Assembly: GCA_018296165.2 (NCBI GenBank)
Contig: JACKQL020000005.1
Span: forward strand, 62,001-126,000
Direction: 5' to 3'
Length of the DNA stretch: 64,000 nucleotides
Source of the DNA: Termitomyces sp. T153
Taxonomy: Eukaryota > Basidiomycota > Agaricomycetes > Agaricales > Lyophyllaceae
The position numbers and the translations under genes are program-made. This document shows, in pieces, positions 12,417 to 23,400 of the stretch. Numbering within the stretch: position 1 is the first letter of the stretch; every line of letters starts with the position of its first letter. The notes below the pieces were generated by a model. That model searched no databases. It had not been told where the DNA came from and worked only from the letters and a program-made list of their open reading frames with translations.

Positions 12417-12877
12417 CTATTGCTGCTTCTTGAGCTCGCTCTCCACCTTGTGCAGTTCGTCCTACAAGCATAAGGAAAACCGGAACTAGACATAGAATAG
12501 CAACTAACCAGCTCTTGTTGCTTCTTCTCAATCTTGATAATATGTCAGCGAACATTGAGCGACGATGAAAGCACGACTCGTACCTCTGCCTTCAACTTCG
12601 CGAGGAGCTCCAAATCATGACGATGGACGTATTCATCTACACACACATATTAGAGTAGAATGGGCGATGGAGCCATAAATCGCACTCTCGTGAGCCGCTT
12701 CCTTTTTGCTAAACACACAAAGTCTACATTGAGACACTGTCAAAGAACATCCAACGTCACACTGTACCTGAATTCTTTTGATTGTGCAACACTACCCTCT
12801 ACCTTGCTGGACGTATGCCTGACTGGCACAACGACCAGTCGAGGAAAAGAGCGGAGAGCAGAGAATCTGGCAAGCAT
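12417..12877 (-). CDS. INH1: mitochondrial F1Fo-ATPase inhibitor, IF1 type
   Basis: Minus-strand exons give an 84-residue protein. Residues 1-22 form a typical mitochondrial presequence (MLARFSALRSFPRLVVVPVR, rich in Arg and lacking acids). The mature part has the IF1 signature VEGSVAQSKEFSKKEAAHEN (residues 26-45), followed by a His-containing helix EYVHRHDLELLAKLKAE and a Lys/Glu-rich coiled-coil tail ending in KKQQ. IF1 binds the F1 catalytic interface and blocks ATP hydrolysis when the matrix becomes acidic; the tail mediates dimerisation. Start ATG is 12877 on the minus strand and the TAG stop is 12417-12419. Every intron junction restores the family consensus. It is divergent from the ATP synthase subunit h gene at 12984. 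Confidence 0.88.
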
Positions 12878-12983
12878 CGGGAGTAGGCGGGTGGTGGTGG
12901 TCAAGTGCGATGAATGAGAGTTGTCCGGAAACAGGACAATGGATCGTGACTGTCACGTCACCTTTTGAACTTTTCCACCACTC
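12878..12983. promoter_or_regulatory. shared bidirectional promoter of ATPase inhibitor and ATP synthase subunit h genes
   Basis: Only 106 bp separate the two divergent start codons (12877 on minus, 12984 on plus). Both transcription start regions and 5' UTRs must lie here or overlap. The segment contains no TATA box; it has the direct CGTGACTGTCACGTCACC motif around 12946-12963, with CACGTCA resembling a CRE/ATF half-site. That both products act on the same enzyme suggests joint control; this is an inference. Confidence 0.6.
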
Positions 12984-13508
12984 ATGTCGTTCCTCAGGCA
13001 AGCTGTAAGTCTCAATTCTTCTGTCGTTATGTTTGATTAATTGTTAAATGTAGGCCCGCAACGTCTCGCGCGTCCGCGCTTTCTCATCAACCACCGTTGC
13101 TCGCAAGGGTTAGTGATAAACCTGCTCTGTTTGAGTCTCTAAATTCCGAATACACCCGCAGATCTTGTCCAGGACATTTACCTCCGCGAAATAAAAGCAT
13201 ACAAGCCTACACCCGCTGTGAGTCATTCCTGATCGTAAGTGGCGTATAAAGACAAACCTTTTTCTCGAAACTTCAAGGCCAAGGATGCACACGTCGGAGT
13301 CGTCAAATCCTATAGCCTGCCCCCGACCCCCAAAGTCCCAATACTTCCCGCCGACCTCGCATCCGAATTGGCAAAGTACGACGCGGCTGAGCCCACAAAA
13401 GCCCCCGTTGCGCAGGTTGAGAGCACATCAGTCGAGGAAGCGAGTGGCGCGGATGCATATCTTGCTTTCCTCGAGGCCGACCTCCCCAAGGCGGAGGCAC
13501 ACCATTAG
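12984..13508 (+). CDS. ATP14: mitochondrial ATP synthase subunit h
   Basis: Four exons encode 120 residues. The first two (MSFLRQA, then ARNVSRVRAFSSTTVARK) form an Arg/Ser-rich mitochondrial presequence. The conserved block DLVQDIYLREIKAYKPTP (residues 26-43) is the hallmark of fungal subunit h (Atp14), a peripheral-stalk component of the F1Fo-ATP synthase. It is followed by AKDAHVGVVKSYSLPP and an acidic Ala/Glu-rich C-terminus, as expected. The third intron runs from GTGAGT after PTPA to TTCAAG before GCCAAGG; reading through it instead would put a foreign segment into the conserved region. The stop TAG is 13506-13508. Confidence 0.88.
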
Positions 13509-14178
13509 ATGATCTCACTTTTAACCGGAGATATGGAATAGATTCATGAAACGGAGGTGTGCTTCTTGACGTGCCGCGGCTTCTGTGATATCACTGTTTT
13601 TCTATCTCCTGACGGTGACAATTTTATCTGAGCGGTGAGCGGATTTGGTATAATCTGTATCCTCACGACGACCAAATCTGAAGGGAATGCGTACACATCT
13701 ATCGGAACCACCTGAGTATCTACCGAATTCTGATATTGGATTGAGTCTGCTTTATCACTACTTGGTCATTCGCAGTTTTTGTCACTCCCGCAGCGACAGT
13801 TGTTCATTGGACTAGATTGAATTACGACTAACGTGGTTGAAGATAAGCACTTAAGCCTTCAATGCCTCCGTGCTCGTCACTTTCGCTTTTCACGGATGTT
13901 CTCTCGGTCAAGGAGGTTTGAATCTGAATGTACGTCCACGTGTGGATGAAGGGACTTTGATGTCACTGAACACTATGTATCTACAGGCACAGATCAGCTA
14001 GCATGAGGCCATTGTAAAGTAATCTGACATCCCTCTCGAAATGTAAACATAACTTTATTTGTCCTGCCTTGAGATGACTTCTAACACCACGCTGAGAATA
14101 CATGTGCGGCGGTAATGCCGTGCTTCTCTGTCTTTTTATTTTTCGCAACGAAGTTCAAGAACCGATGACTGTTTCAAC
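13509..14178. other. intergenic region, no gene seen
   Basis: Terminator side of ATP14 and upstream of the next fragment. I saw no reading frame, repeat or motif that I can support. Confidence 0.4.
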
Positions 14179-14478
14179 ATGTCAGCAGCCCACGACATCT
14201 ATGCTGAACAACTCAGCGAATGTGGTCTTGAATTCCCTCTCTACTTTCCAGAACCAGAAGATGACTGGCTGATGGAAATTGGCGATATCGGATTCATCAA
14301 ACAGGTCGCTTTTTGCTGCCTTTTCAACGCAACTCGACCTGCCAATCATCCAGTACAACGAATCGGACTTCTAATTGGTTTCGTGTTTTTAAATGTAAAA
14401 CATATTCCGACTTTCGAGGCAGCATTGGAGCCTGGTCCACTTAGTCGAAGTGTGGACCATGTCGGTTTATTCAAATAG
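14179..14478 (+). CDS. fragment of a basidiomycete-specific DIYA-QL-domain protein
   Basis: The frame starts MSAAHDIYAEQLSECG and continues LYFPEPEDDWLMEIGDIGF, then CCLFNATRPANHPV and LEPGPLSRSVDHVG. This order (D-IYA-QL, HPLW/YPEP, EIGDVGF, LFNA-R, G-L-SRSV) matches the N-terminal domain of a large family of Agaricomycete proteins of unknown function, which usually continue for several hundred residues. Here a stop occurs at 14476-14478, about 100 residues in, and I could not find the downstream part. The entry is therefore either a short domain-only gene or a truncated relic. A short acidic block at 15255-15331 (DADDDYAIVFDDEW) may be a remnant of the C-terminus of such a protein. Confidence 0.5.
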   Translation: MSAAHDIYAEQLSECGLEFPLYFPEPEDDWLMEIGDIGFIKQVAFCCLFNATRPANHPVQRIGLLIGFVFLNVKHIPTFEAALEPGPLSRSVDHVGLFK

Positions 14479-17458
14479 CGCTCGAGACTTCCATGTCTCA
14501 TACAGCTGGGTTTAGAAATTGGGAGGGCACGTTAGCGGCAGATGGTTGTGGGACTTAGGTGTGGGAAGTAGTATGAACTCCGACAAAGTCAAATTGTAGT
14601 AAAGTGGCTATGAGGCGTAACCGGCATCAGCTGAAAAGGGATCGGGCCGGAGAACTAGTTGGAGTGTCCGTAATTACCACCCCCATTACGTACTGCAGGG
14701 CTTAGGACACGAAGGTCATGTGTAAAATAGGCCTTGAAGATAAATAAAACGAATCATCATCATCATCATCATCTCTTCGGGGGTCCTTTCGTGCCATGTG
14801 CTCCCGGGCTGGAGTCGAAAGGATTGGGTCCATAATAAGCACGCAGCGCCCCAACACCTGCTTCTGGCCCGCAGTCTCCAAAAAACCAGACTGTATTTTT
14901 CAAAGCAGCTCATCTTGTGAAACGGCAGTTTCTCTACGAAACTGATCTCCTTGTTTGTAAGGAGCCGAAACAAAAACAAAGAGTTCACTGTACTTTCTAG
15001 GGGCAAGGAGTCAAGTGGTTTGCAACTCCGCAATCTATCTCCTAATAGTCTTTCGACCCCGTCGTTGAACCCCACTGAAGTTCTAGCCAATCGGGACCTA
15101 CCTGTTCGTTTAGTTTATGTGATCGCGGTTCAGGGTTTGACATTGTTCTCACCTCCAGGATTTACATCCAGTTGTTCCTTTACTTGCGCTAGCCTTGGTA
15201 GTTTGTGACATGGTCCGACTGACTTGATACAGCGATCTAACTCGATCTTTTAGGATGCTGATGACGACTATGCGATTGTTTTTGATGATGAATGGTGCTC
15301 TCCCACAGAGGAGATATCTCAGCTAAGCTAATCAAAGAATATGCACAATTTCATTTTGAATGAATCGCGTTCGGGATCTGGTGTCGACGGAATATCAGGT
15401 TTGTTCCGTGTTTCGAATTGACTTCACCTAATCAGCTACTCGTAGGTCTCTAGTTCAAGCCAGAGTATCACTAATACTCAGAGAATTGATAGGTGCTTCA
15501 TTCCCCGATAGTATTGCTGTATGAACTAAGGTATCTTGATGTGCTCAAACACCAGCTCCGTCTCTATTGAAGAGCACTCCTCTCAAGAGAACTCTTCAAG
15601 TTTTCCCAGAAATTTAGCAGATTTGACAGCTACTGGAATTGTCAAATTCATATCGACACACCACGGAATTGACTACATCTCCATCTTGAATACCATCGGA
15701 CAAGGACAAAACATAAGATTACTTACGACTATCAATCTCAGGGTGCTCAGATTTAGACCTCCAGAGTATTCAGTGCGTCCTTGAATCAAATCCTTGACAC
15801 AGGATTAACTCATTCATTCATACAGTTGGCGGAAAGTTTTGTGGAAAAGGAGTTGGTACTACTAAGCGTTATGCCAAGATGTCAGCCGCTGCAGAAGCCT
15901 TCAAAGCTTTCAGTGAAGGCTAGCATTTGGTACTATCGCATAACTAACCGTACTGTCTCGTCTCTAGATATACAACTTTCCCTTTTTGATTGGTTACTAA
16001 AGAGCGTAATTTGACATCCTGAATGTCTCGGGGAATAGAAGGTTCAAGAAAGTATAATTTCAATTTTTGACAGCATTGATCCGCAGACCTTGATTAGCGC
16101 AACCAGCCGCTTGACTGAATACTGCGGTGCCTACTATTGTTTCTTGTTGACGGTCTTTGTCGATGAAGCTTTGAATGTATTCTACATTGAGAGCAACAGC
16201 AATGGCAGCTGCTAGTACTTGAGAGGCCTTTGGGCTGATCATGAGATAAGTACTTAGATGGAAATGATTTGAGCATTCATCACACTGTTGGTACCTTGAT
16301 GAAAAGAAGGTCACTCAAGAAATGGCGTACCAGAATGATCCAGTTGTGAACCGTGCTATGTGTTTCTCTGTAGTTGCGGTAGCGATGTCGACGAAAGGGA
16401 CGACAGATTGAGTCAAGAGTATCGTGGTTCAGAGGGGGAACATGGAAAAAGAGACAACAAAAGGGAAGTGTGACTACTGGTGTGACGTTAGACTTGAAGG
16501 TCAGAAGATCATATACCATTGCCAACCATGCATATGCTACGAACTCCTCTTTCGACTGCTGTACAGGGAAAACCATGTATGCCCAGTCATTTACTATAAG
16601 ACTTCAAGATCTTGAAGTTCAGAGACTAATATTGGGGTGATCAATGTCGGGTAAGCAGGGATAGGGTCGCCAAGATAGAAACGCATTGCTTCTCCAGAAA
16701 AGTGAATTTCGATTATTCTCTGCGGCTGCATCTTTTTTCTATGACGAAGCTGAATTAAAAGGCATTTATCATCCAAGAAGAAAACACTAGAGTTCTGGCA
16801 ACGTGGCCTGACGTGGCAGCAAAAACTGGGCAGTACTGTTAATTTTCGCAAGCGACGTTGTAATCCAAAGAAAGGTCACGGCGGCCAAGGTAACTCGATC
16901 AAACCTCACTCATATCGATATTCATTCTTTTTTGGTAGGTATGACCTCGGATGCAGCATAGGTGCATACGCACACATATTGTACTAAGAACTCAGGTGAG
17001 TGTTGTTTCTGTGGATCATTCAAAATCCACGTTTATTTTCTCAGGGAGTTGTGTCCCATGCATCACATTTGTAAAGCCACCGATGTCCACGCGGTATCCT
17101 TGCAGATTTTAACCCTTGTATGTATGGAACATCGTTCAAATCGACCTTCATCTTGGTATCATCAATTCGGAAGTCGCCTTGCTCCAGATTCTCATGGATA
17201 CCAACTCCGGTTAAAGGGACTTCTAGACAATTTCTAGTTGTCAATCTTTAAGGTGGGAAATGGCTATTAGATGCATTGTTCGGAACTGGAGGGAAAATCT
17301 GGATCTTGGAGTAAACGACCGCAAACGAATCTTGTGACCCCACGGACTCGACTCGAACACGCGATATTCATGATTCTTTCTGAGATCCTACTTTGATGCA
17401 ATTCCGACTCGGGAGCTGCACTGCCGGCCTTTACGGTCCTTCTGAACTCAATAAAATG
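14479..17458. other. 3 kb without a supported gene
   Basis: Contains an ATC trinucleotide run near 14752-14772 and several short frames (plus strand 15536-15784 and 15781-16014; minus strand 16060-16576) with no family resemblance. One CCCCAC (17338-17343), the complement of a GTGGGG carbon-catabolite-repressor (CreA/Cre1) core site, lies about 170 bp before the cellobiohydrolase ATG; a single 6-bp site is weak evidence. Confidence 0.35.
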
Positions 17459-17465
17459 TATAAAA
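17459..17465 (+). promoter_or_regulatory. TATA box of the GH6 cellobiohydrolase gene
   Basis: TATAAAA at 17459-17465 is 49 bp upstream of the start codon at 17514, giving a plausible start site near 17490 and a short 5' UTR. Strong TATA boxes are common on inducible cellulase genes. Confidence 0.6.
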
Positions 17466-17513
17466 GCGCAGTTATTCACCTGGTGTCAATACAATCGCAG
17501 ACACACATTGAAG

Positions 17514-19193
17514 ATGCTCAAGTACGCTTCTTTGTTGGCTTTGATCTCTCTGGTCCCATTCGTCCATGCTTCCCAGCCCCTCTACGGCCAGTGCGGTGGT
17601 ATTACCTGGAGTACGTTCTACCGTACCGGTTGGACCATTGAGCTACTACTTTTCAACAGCCGGAGAGACCACCTGCGTGGAAGGGTCTGTCTGTACAATC
17701 CTCAACGAATCGTACTCCCAATGCCTGTGAGTTTACTATTACTATCTTATACGCACACTTGACTTAGATGCATATGTATGAAGCTCTATGACCTCGACAT
17801 CCACGACTAGCACTGGTGGCCCTAGTTCCACGCTCAGCCCGGCCGTCGACAATCCTTACACTGGATACCAGGTGATTCTCCTTTCTTCCTTCGTGAATCC
17901 ATAGGTTAACGTCAGTCATCAAGGTCTATCTGTCTCCTTATTACGCCAACGAAGTTACAGCTGCGGCTGCCAATATTTCTGATGCCACTCTCAAAGCGAA
18001 AGCTCTGACGGTCGCCCAAGTTCCTACTTTCATCTGGTTGGACACGGTCGCCAAAGTTCCTACTCTTGGGGAATACCTCGCAGATGCTAAAGCCATGGGT
18101 CAAGCTTCTAATACCGATTATCTTGTTCAGATTGTCGTCTATGACCTTCCAGATCGTGACTGTGCCGCTTTAGCATCCAACGGAGAGTTTAGTATCGCTA
18201 ATGATGGTCTCAACAAATACAAGAATTACATCGACCAGATCGTCACCCAGATCAAGGGTGAGTCAGGGCGGCAGACATATAATGTACTTATTACTTCTTG
18301 AATTCTTCGTCTCTTTCACAGCTTACTCCGACGTCCGTGTTGTCGCAATCGTTGAGCCCGATTCATTGGCTAACTTGGTGACCAACCTCAACGTCGAGAA
18401 ATGTAACAATGCCCAGGATGCCTACAAGGTCCGAATTTCTGATTACAAAGCCTTCGAATTGTTATTTACATATATTGGAAACAGTCCGGTGTCATCTATG
18501 CTATGCAACAGCTGAGTGCTGTTGGGGTATACATGTACCTTGATGCTGGCCATGCCGGATGGCTCGGGTGGCCTGCTAACTTGAGCCCTGCCGCTCAGCT
18601 CTTCAGCCAACTCTACCAGCAGGCAGGCTCTCCATCCTACGTTCGTGGATTGGCTACTAATGTCGCCAACTACAACGCCCTAAGTGTGTAGCACACACTT
18701 TTCATTGAATCTCATCAACTGAAATCACCCTTTGTGCAGCTGCTGCGAGTCCAGACCCCATCACCTCAGGAAATTCTAATTACGACGAGATTCATTACAT
18801 TGAGGCTTTCGCTCCTGCCCTGGGTGGATTCCCTGCTCACTTCATCGTCGACCAAGGCCGTTCTGGTGTGCAGAACATCCGTGATCAATGGGGCGACTGG
18901 TGCAATGTCGTTGGTGCAGGATTCGGCACGCGTCCCACTCTCAACACTGGTTCTTCTCTTGTCGACGCCATCGTCTGGGTTAAGCCTGGAGGAGAGTCCG
19001 ACGGTACCAGCAACACATCCTCTCCCCGCTACGATGGCCACTGTGGTCTCGCGTAAGTTTCTAGTCTGTTTCTTGTGGCCAACTTTTATAATGCTATCGG
19101 CATAGTGATTCTGCTACTAATGCACCCGAAGCTGGTACATGGTTCCAGTCGTATTTCGTGAGTCTGGTTCAGAACGCCAACCCTGCTTTGTAA
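17514..19193 (+). CDS. secreted GH6 cellobiohydrolase (CBHII/Cel6A type) with N-terminal CBM1
   Basis: Order of parts: signal peptide MLKYASLLALISLVPFVHA; CBM1 cellulose-binding module beginning QPLYGQCGGITW and ending ESYSQCL, with the expected Cys pattern; a Ser/Thr-rich linker (TSTSTTSTGG); then the GH6 catalytic domain. Both GH6 signatures are present: VVYDLPDRDCAALASNGE, holding the catalytic Asp, and VVAIVEPDSLANLVTN. Later landmarks are MYLDAGHAGWLGWPANL, HFIVDQGRSGVQ, WGDWCNVVGAGFGTRP, WVKPGGESDGTS and a C-terminal GTWFQSYF...NPAL. The enzyme releases cellobiose from non-reducing cellulose ends outside the cell. The intron inside the CBM1 must start GTACGT after the codon for Trp to restore the module; read that way it is intact. 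It is bounded downstream by CpG-poor repeat DNA starting about 100 bp past the stop. No broken exon was found. Confidence 0.93.
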
Positions 19194-20077
19194 ATATATA
19201 TCTTGTTATCGCTTTCTCTTTCCTATTGTATCAATGCAATTGACATTATCATCTGAACTTCCTCTGTGTTGGATTCCTCTGTGTTGGATATATAATAAAT
19301 CAGAACATTATCACAAAAATGTCCGCCTTTCCACCAGAAATTTGACATGCTACCATCAATCGCTACCTCATTGTGCTAAACGACATCAAAAAGAAAGCAA
19401 GAGGGTGCAGCAAAGAAGTGCAAAAAGACTGGAAAAAAACCCAGACTCACAAAAAAGCACCTGCAAGTGCTGGACCAAGTGAAGTGGACAAGCTTGGAGG
19501 AGGAATCAATGATGATGGAACCGGAAGTGGAGAAGAAGGAAAAGGCAGATGACTTGAGCCCAGAGCCAACAGCAAAGGAAGCCAACAAAGATCTCTGTCA
19601 CCCTGGTCAATTGATTGTATCACTGACAAATATGTCTGGACCATTGAGCGTAACTTCAGTTATGAGACACCTTGGATTTGGAGACACCAGCTCTGTTGCA
19701 GAGGATGATGAGCCAAGATAGAAGTGGAGAAAATTGATGAGAGAAAACTTCCTTAGTTCAAGCAGGAGAAGCTTGTTAGAGAGACTGGGGACCCTTGCTA
19801 CATCATGAAACCATCGAGGATGGGCTGTTGTGGCACATGGCAGGTAGGTCTACATATGATGTGTCACTGATTACTAGTGAGGATAAGAGCAGTATAACAA
19901 TTGTATATGTAAAAAATACATTAGACTTCTTAATAAAAACATTTTTTCATATACTAATTTGGTAAAAGGATCCAAATCAAAGTCTTCATTAGTTTTTTGG
20001 CATTTTCAACATAACTAATTGTGGTCCATCCAAAATGCCCTTTGGGACAAAAATGTAGTATAGTTACAACAGAAATG

Positions 20078-20320
20078 TGGAGTATAGGTACTACATTGTC
20101 ACTTTGTGCTCAATGTAATGTGCTAGTTGCAGGTTTGACTCCTGTAGCTGAGGTTTGACTCCTGTAGCTGACAATGTCTATATAGTCACACTTGAAAAAT
20201 TTTTGACAAACAATCATTTGTGATTGAGTTCTTTCACACTTCTATGGTGTAGTGGAATTCCCTTTGAAGCTTGTAAGCCTTCCATCCCTGGAACTCTGAG
20301 TTTGACTCCCAGTGCTTGCA
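20078..20320 (+). repeat. two tRNA-derived (SINE-like) heads in tandem
   Basis: At 20245-20255 TGGTGTAGTGG matches the RNA polymerase III A-box consensus exactly. 54 bp later AGTTTGACTCC resembles the B box GGTTCGANTCC with the CpG decayed to TG. A second pair lies upstream: TGGAGTATAGG (20078-20088, partial A-box) and GGTTTGACTCC (20132-20142), again 54 bp apart and with the same C-to-T change. A spacing of 54 bp fits a tRNA with a long variable arm (Leu or Ser type). The region lacks functional tRNA folding, so these are probably heads of old SINEs or tRNA pseudogenes. Confidence 0.4.
20131..20170 (+). repeat. 20-bp perfect tandem duplication
   Basis: AGGTTTGACTCCTGTAGCTG occurs at 20131-20150 and again at 20151-20170 with no difference, duplicating the B-box-like part of the tRNA-derived sequence. 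Confidence 0.9.
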
Positions 20321-20430
20321 TTATCAATTCATCATATTCCAAGCTTTTTTTTTATTTTTGTTTAACACCTGCAAGTTTTTTTATTGGACCTTATTAGAAC
20401 TACTAAGGTTTACTGGAATAGAAATATACT

Positions 20431-20515
20431 ACCAGCAGAAAGGTTGCACCAATGGAAAGTGCTACTGGAACTACCAGCAGAAAGGTTGCACCAATTGGAA
20501 AGTCCTACTGGAAGT
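20431..20515 (+). repeat. 42-bp tandem duplication
   Basis: A unit beginning CTACCAGCAGAAAGGTTGCA starts at 20431 and again at 20472, with one or two small differences between copies. It lies in CpG-poor repeat DNA. Confidence 0.85.
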
Positions 20516-21003
20516 AGCTCCAGAAAAATCCATCAGCAACAGTGGAAAGTGAAATCTGCTGGAATATGCAATCCATCAACAATGCTGGGCTGATCAAGTA
20601 GACTTGTTGTGACTACTACTTCTTGTTAGGAGTTGTAGATCCCTGAATGTAGTGAGCTGCATTCTCTTTCAATCAATCTGCTTGAAATCTCCTTTGTCTC
20701 TTCAAGATGATTGGTAGCTGTCAGGGGACATCCCACTTGTTTCCCCTTCTCCTTCTCCAGTTCTTGTCAGATTTCCCCCACTATAGTTTTCCTTCATTCT
20801 CCTTTCTTTTCCCTATCTATTGGTCCTAGTTTCAGCCTTCAGGCTGCACTGGTTCTCTGTCAATAATTCAGATAAGTGTGGCCCCTTTGACACTGCCACC
20901 AGCTTATGTAACTGCTGACCAATTGCTGACACATCACTTTTGTCTTTTTTCTCTGTCATACTGTACAGTTGTTTCTCATGCTTCTGAAGCCTCTGAAGCA
21001 TCA

Positions 21004-22182
21004 TGTCAGGTTCTGCTGACCCCGGGGGCTCAGCTACACTGGGCGAGTCCTTACTAGGCGGGTGTGATCCCCTTGCACTGGCAACTGGACACTCAAAAGC
21101 GTTCTGGGCACTGATGGCTTGTGCGGGTAGTCGGTGGGAGGTGATCCGGACAGGTCCAGGGAGGTCTGGAGAAGTCGGATTGCGAGGAAATGGATGGGCT
21201 TGGCAGGGTTCAGGCAGAAGACCGTATGGGAGATTTGCAGACGCGAAGGAGTAGGCAGCTATGCGATCAATGGGAGCGGAGCCGGGGTTTGATGGAAGAT
21301 CAATTGGGGTTGATGGAGTCTGGGACCGAGCGAAGAGCGAGGTTCGGACCTGGTGAAAGAGTGTTGGGATTTGTAATCATAATCGCAGAGTTTGTGAGGT
21401 CGTTAAGGTTGAGGGAGACTTGGGCACAATGGCTGGACGGAGTCACTGAGACAGCATCAGACAAAATGAGATGGGGTCGAGATGGAACAAGAATAGATTT
21501 GTGCTGAGATACGAAACGATAATGAGAATGATAACGAAATGGAGACAAGACAAGACCGGGAGACTGAGATAAGACCGGGAGACTGAGATAAGACCGGGAG
21601 ACTGAGAGTAAGGAAAACGAAACACGAAACACGAAACACAAGAAGGAAACAATCAGACCATAGGTAACGTTAAGCAATATCAAGACTAGAGTATGAAGAG
21701 CTACTCGACATCTTATATACTGACTACTGGAGAACTTCGGAGTACATTGGCTGTGGCGGCGGGGCTTGGCGGAGCTTGATGGAGTTGGTGGGTGTCAGTT
21801 GCAATCAAGGGTCGGGCCATGTTGATATGTTGATGGGATCATTTGGGAATGTGGGTTGCCCCAGGGTTGTCGTGATATTCCGGAATGGATCAGAGGAGCC
21901 AGGGTGTTGAGTTGATGATGGGTGGCAAAGATCGGGAACAGCGGGGGTGGTTCTCGGGGTTTGGGAGATCCAGGGTAAGTGTCAGTGGCTGTGGGGAAGG
22001 CGTTGAAGTTGGCCAGGGGGCCGTCGGAGTTAGCCAGGGAGGCGTCGGAGTTAGCCAAGGGTGCATTGGGGCTAACTGAAATAGGCGTGGGGCATGGGCA
22101 GAAGTTTGGCGGTGCATCGGGAGTTTTGGGGAACAGGAGGTTGCTGGACAATGTGTGGGGGTCCAGGGGATGGGTTGTGACA
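21004..22182 (+). mobile_element. young CpG-rich solo LTR with CATCA target-site duplication
   Basis: The element begins TGTCAGGTTC and ends GGTTGTGACA, so its ends are TG..CA in a 5-bp inverted repeat TGTCA/TGACA. It is flanked by identical 5-bp duplications CATCA (20999-21003 and 22183-22187). Length is 1,179 bp and no coding region lies between, so it is a solo LTR left by recombination between the two LTRs of a retrotransposon. It includes a promoter-like CTTATATACTGACTACTGG and a threefold repeat of about 20 bp (AAGACCGGGAGACTGAGAT) near 21556-21606. It is rich in CG dinucleotides while its surroundings are not, so the insertion is recent. A second copy lies in reverse orientation at 35421-36564 and an old copy is scattered over 27556-37031. 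Confidence 0.9.
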
Positions 22183-22187
22183 CATCA

Positions 22188-23400
22188 CACCTGGCCTAGG
22201 GAATCCCCAGACTTGTTCTCTTTGGATTTCCCTTTGCCAGGTGAGTAATTATCTCAGTAGACACTGTACAGTACTGAATAGACTTTGGATTTCCCTTTGC
22301 CAGTTGTGTGATTGAGCCACAGCCTCCAGAGGTTGCCCTTACAGTAGCAGGTCAGGTGATGTCTTGCACTTCTGAGTTGCCAATTGATAAGATGGTGTTT
22401 CCTCTGTTTCATATGTGTCCCCTCTCTGCTTGAGAATCTCAAGGACAGATCAAGGAACTGCATAACAAGGAGATGCATCTGCTGGGCCATTGATTGGAGT
22501 TACTAGGTCATTCTATCCTCTTTGCCATAACTGTTGTATAGTGGCATTGTTGACAACCTCAAGACTGGATAGCTGGATGACAAGATTGGATGTAAGTACA
22601 GTGCCCAGTTCACCAGCTGGATCTGAGGCTACAATGCCAGCATTGTTCAACAGATCTGGTTGGCCTACATTGCCAGGTTTTCTGGATAGGTCATACAATG
22701 CCAAAATTGCCAACCAGATTTGGGGTTGAAATGCCAGGTTTGCCAGCCACAATAATGCTGGTTTTGCAAGCTGGATTTAAGTGGCCTACCATGCCAGATT
22801 TGCTGACTGGAAAAAATACTGCCATACCACTACCAGATGACCCAAGATGCTTTCATTGCCCCTGATTTTCTCCTTTCTTATGAGCCACCTTATGTGATGC
22901 TGCAGCAGCAGCCCTCTTTTCATGGTCTGCACAAGTGCCATACTCAGCAACAACCCTGTCCTTATTCTTGTTGACATAAACTCACCAAAAGGTATCACTA
23001 GATCCATATTCTTCCTGACAATCTCTCCAGAACTTCAGAAGGTGCAACAGCTCTGACCAACAGATTGTGAGGATCCTTGCATTCTAATCATTCAGGAAGA
23101 TATCTTGAATTAATAAATTCTGCACAATTCAACTGCACAGCATTGTATGGAGCAGATTTGTAACAGAAGCCTGAGACCTGAGGATTTTTGAATGGGCAAG
23201 ATCCAAAGAATCAGAACAACATATTGACTATAATTTATGATGAGAAACCGCGCACTCAAAATCAGAACGAGACAGAAGTTGATGTACGCGAGCACGGTCA
23301 TGTTGAGTACGATATTCTGATCCGCTTGGCATAGCTTGCCGCATCTCAGAGTGGATCCCACTACTGCCCACTACTGAAAGTAGCTACTTATAGCTAAGCA
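22188..23400. repeat. CpG-depleted repetitive DNA
   Basis: Transposon-like sequence that resumes after the solo LTR. TTTGGATTTCCCTTTGCCAG occurs twice (starting near 22218 and 22283), and 22560-22800 contains several degenerate TGCCAGGTTTGCC-type repeats. No protein could be assigned. CG dinucleotides reappear after about 23.25 kb, marking the edge of the repeat. Confidence 0.5.

Larger units (their letters stand above)
19194..20998. repeat. CpG-depleted repetitive DNA
   Basis: From roughly 19.3 kb the sequence becomes AT-richer and almost loses CG dinucleotides while TG and CA are frequent, as expected for old, methylated transposon DNA. A plus-strand frame at 19467-19721 (EPEVEKKEKADDLSPEPTAK) is charged and may be a transposon relic, but I cannot assign it. 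tRNA-like and tandemly repeated segments in this stretch are listed separately. Confidence 0.55.

Noticed and set aside
15440..15480. Possible tRNA T-arm (CTCTAGTTCAAGCCAGAG near 15450)
   Set aside because: The B box fits, but no A box at the right distance and no cloverleaf could be drawn.
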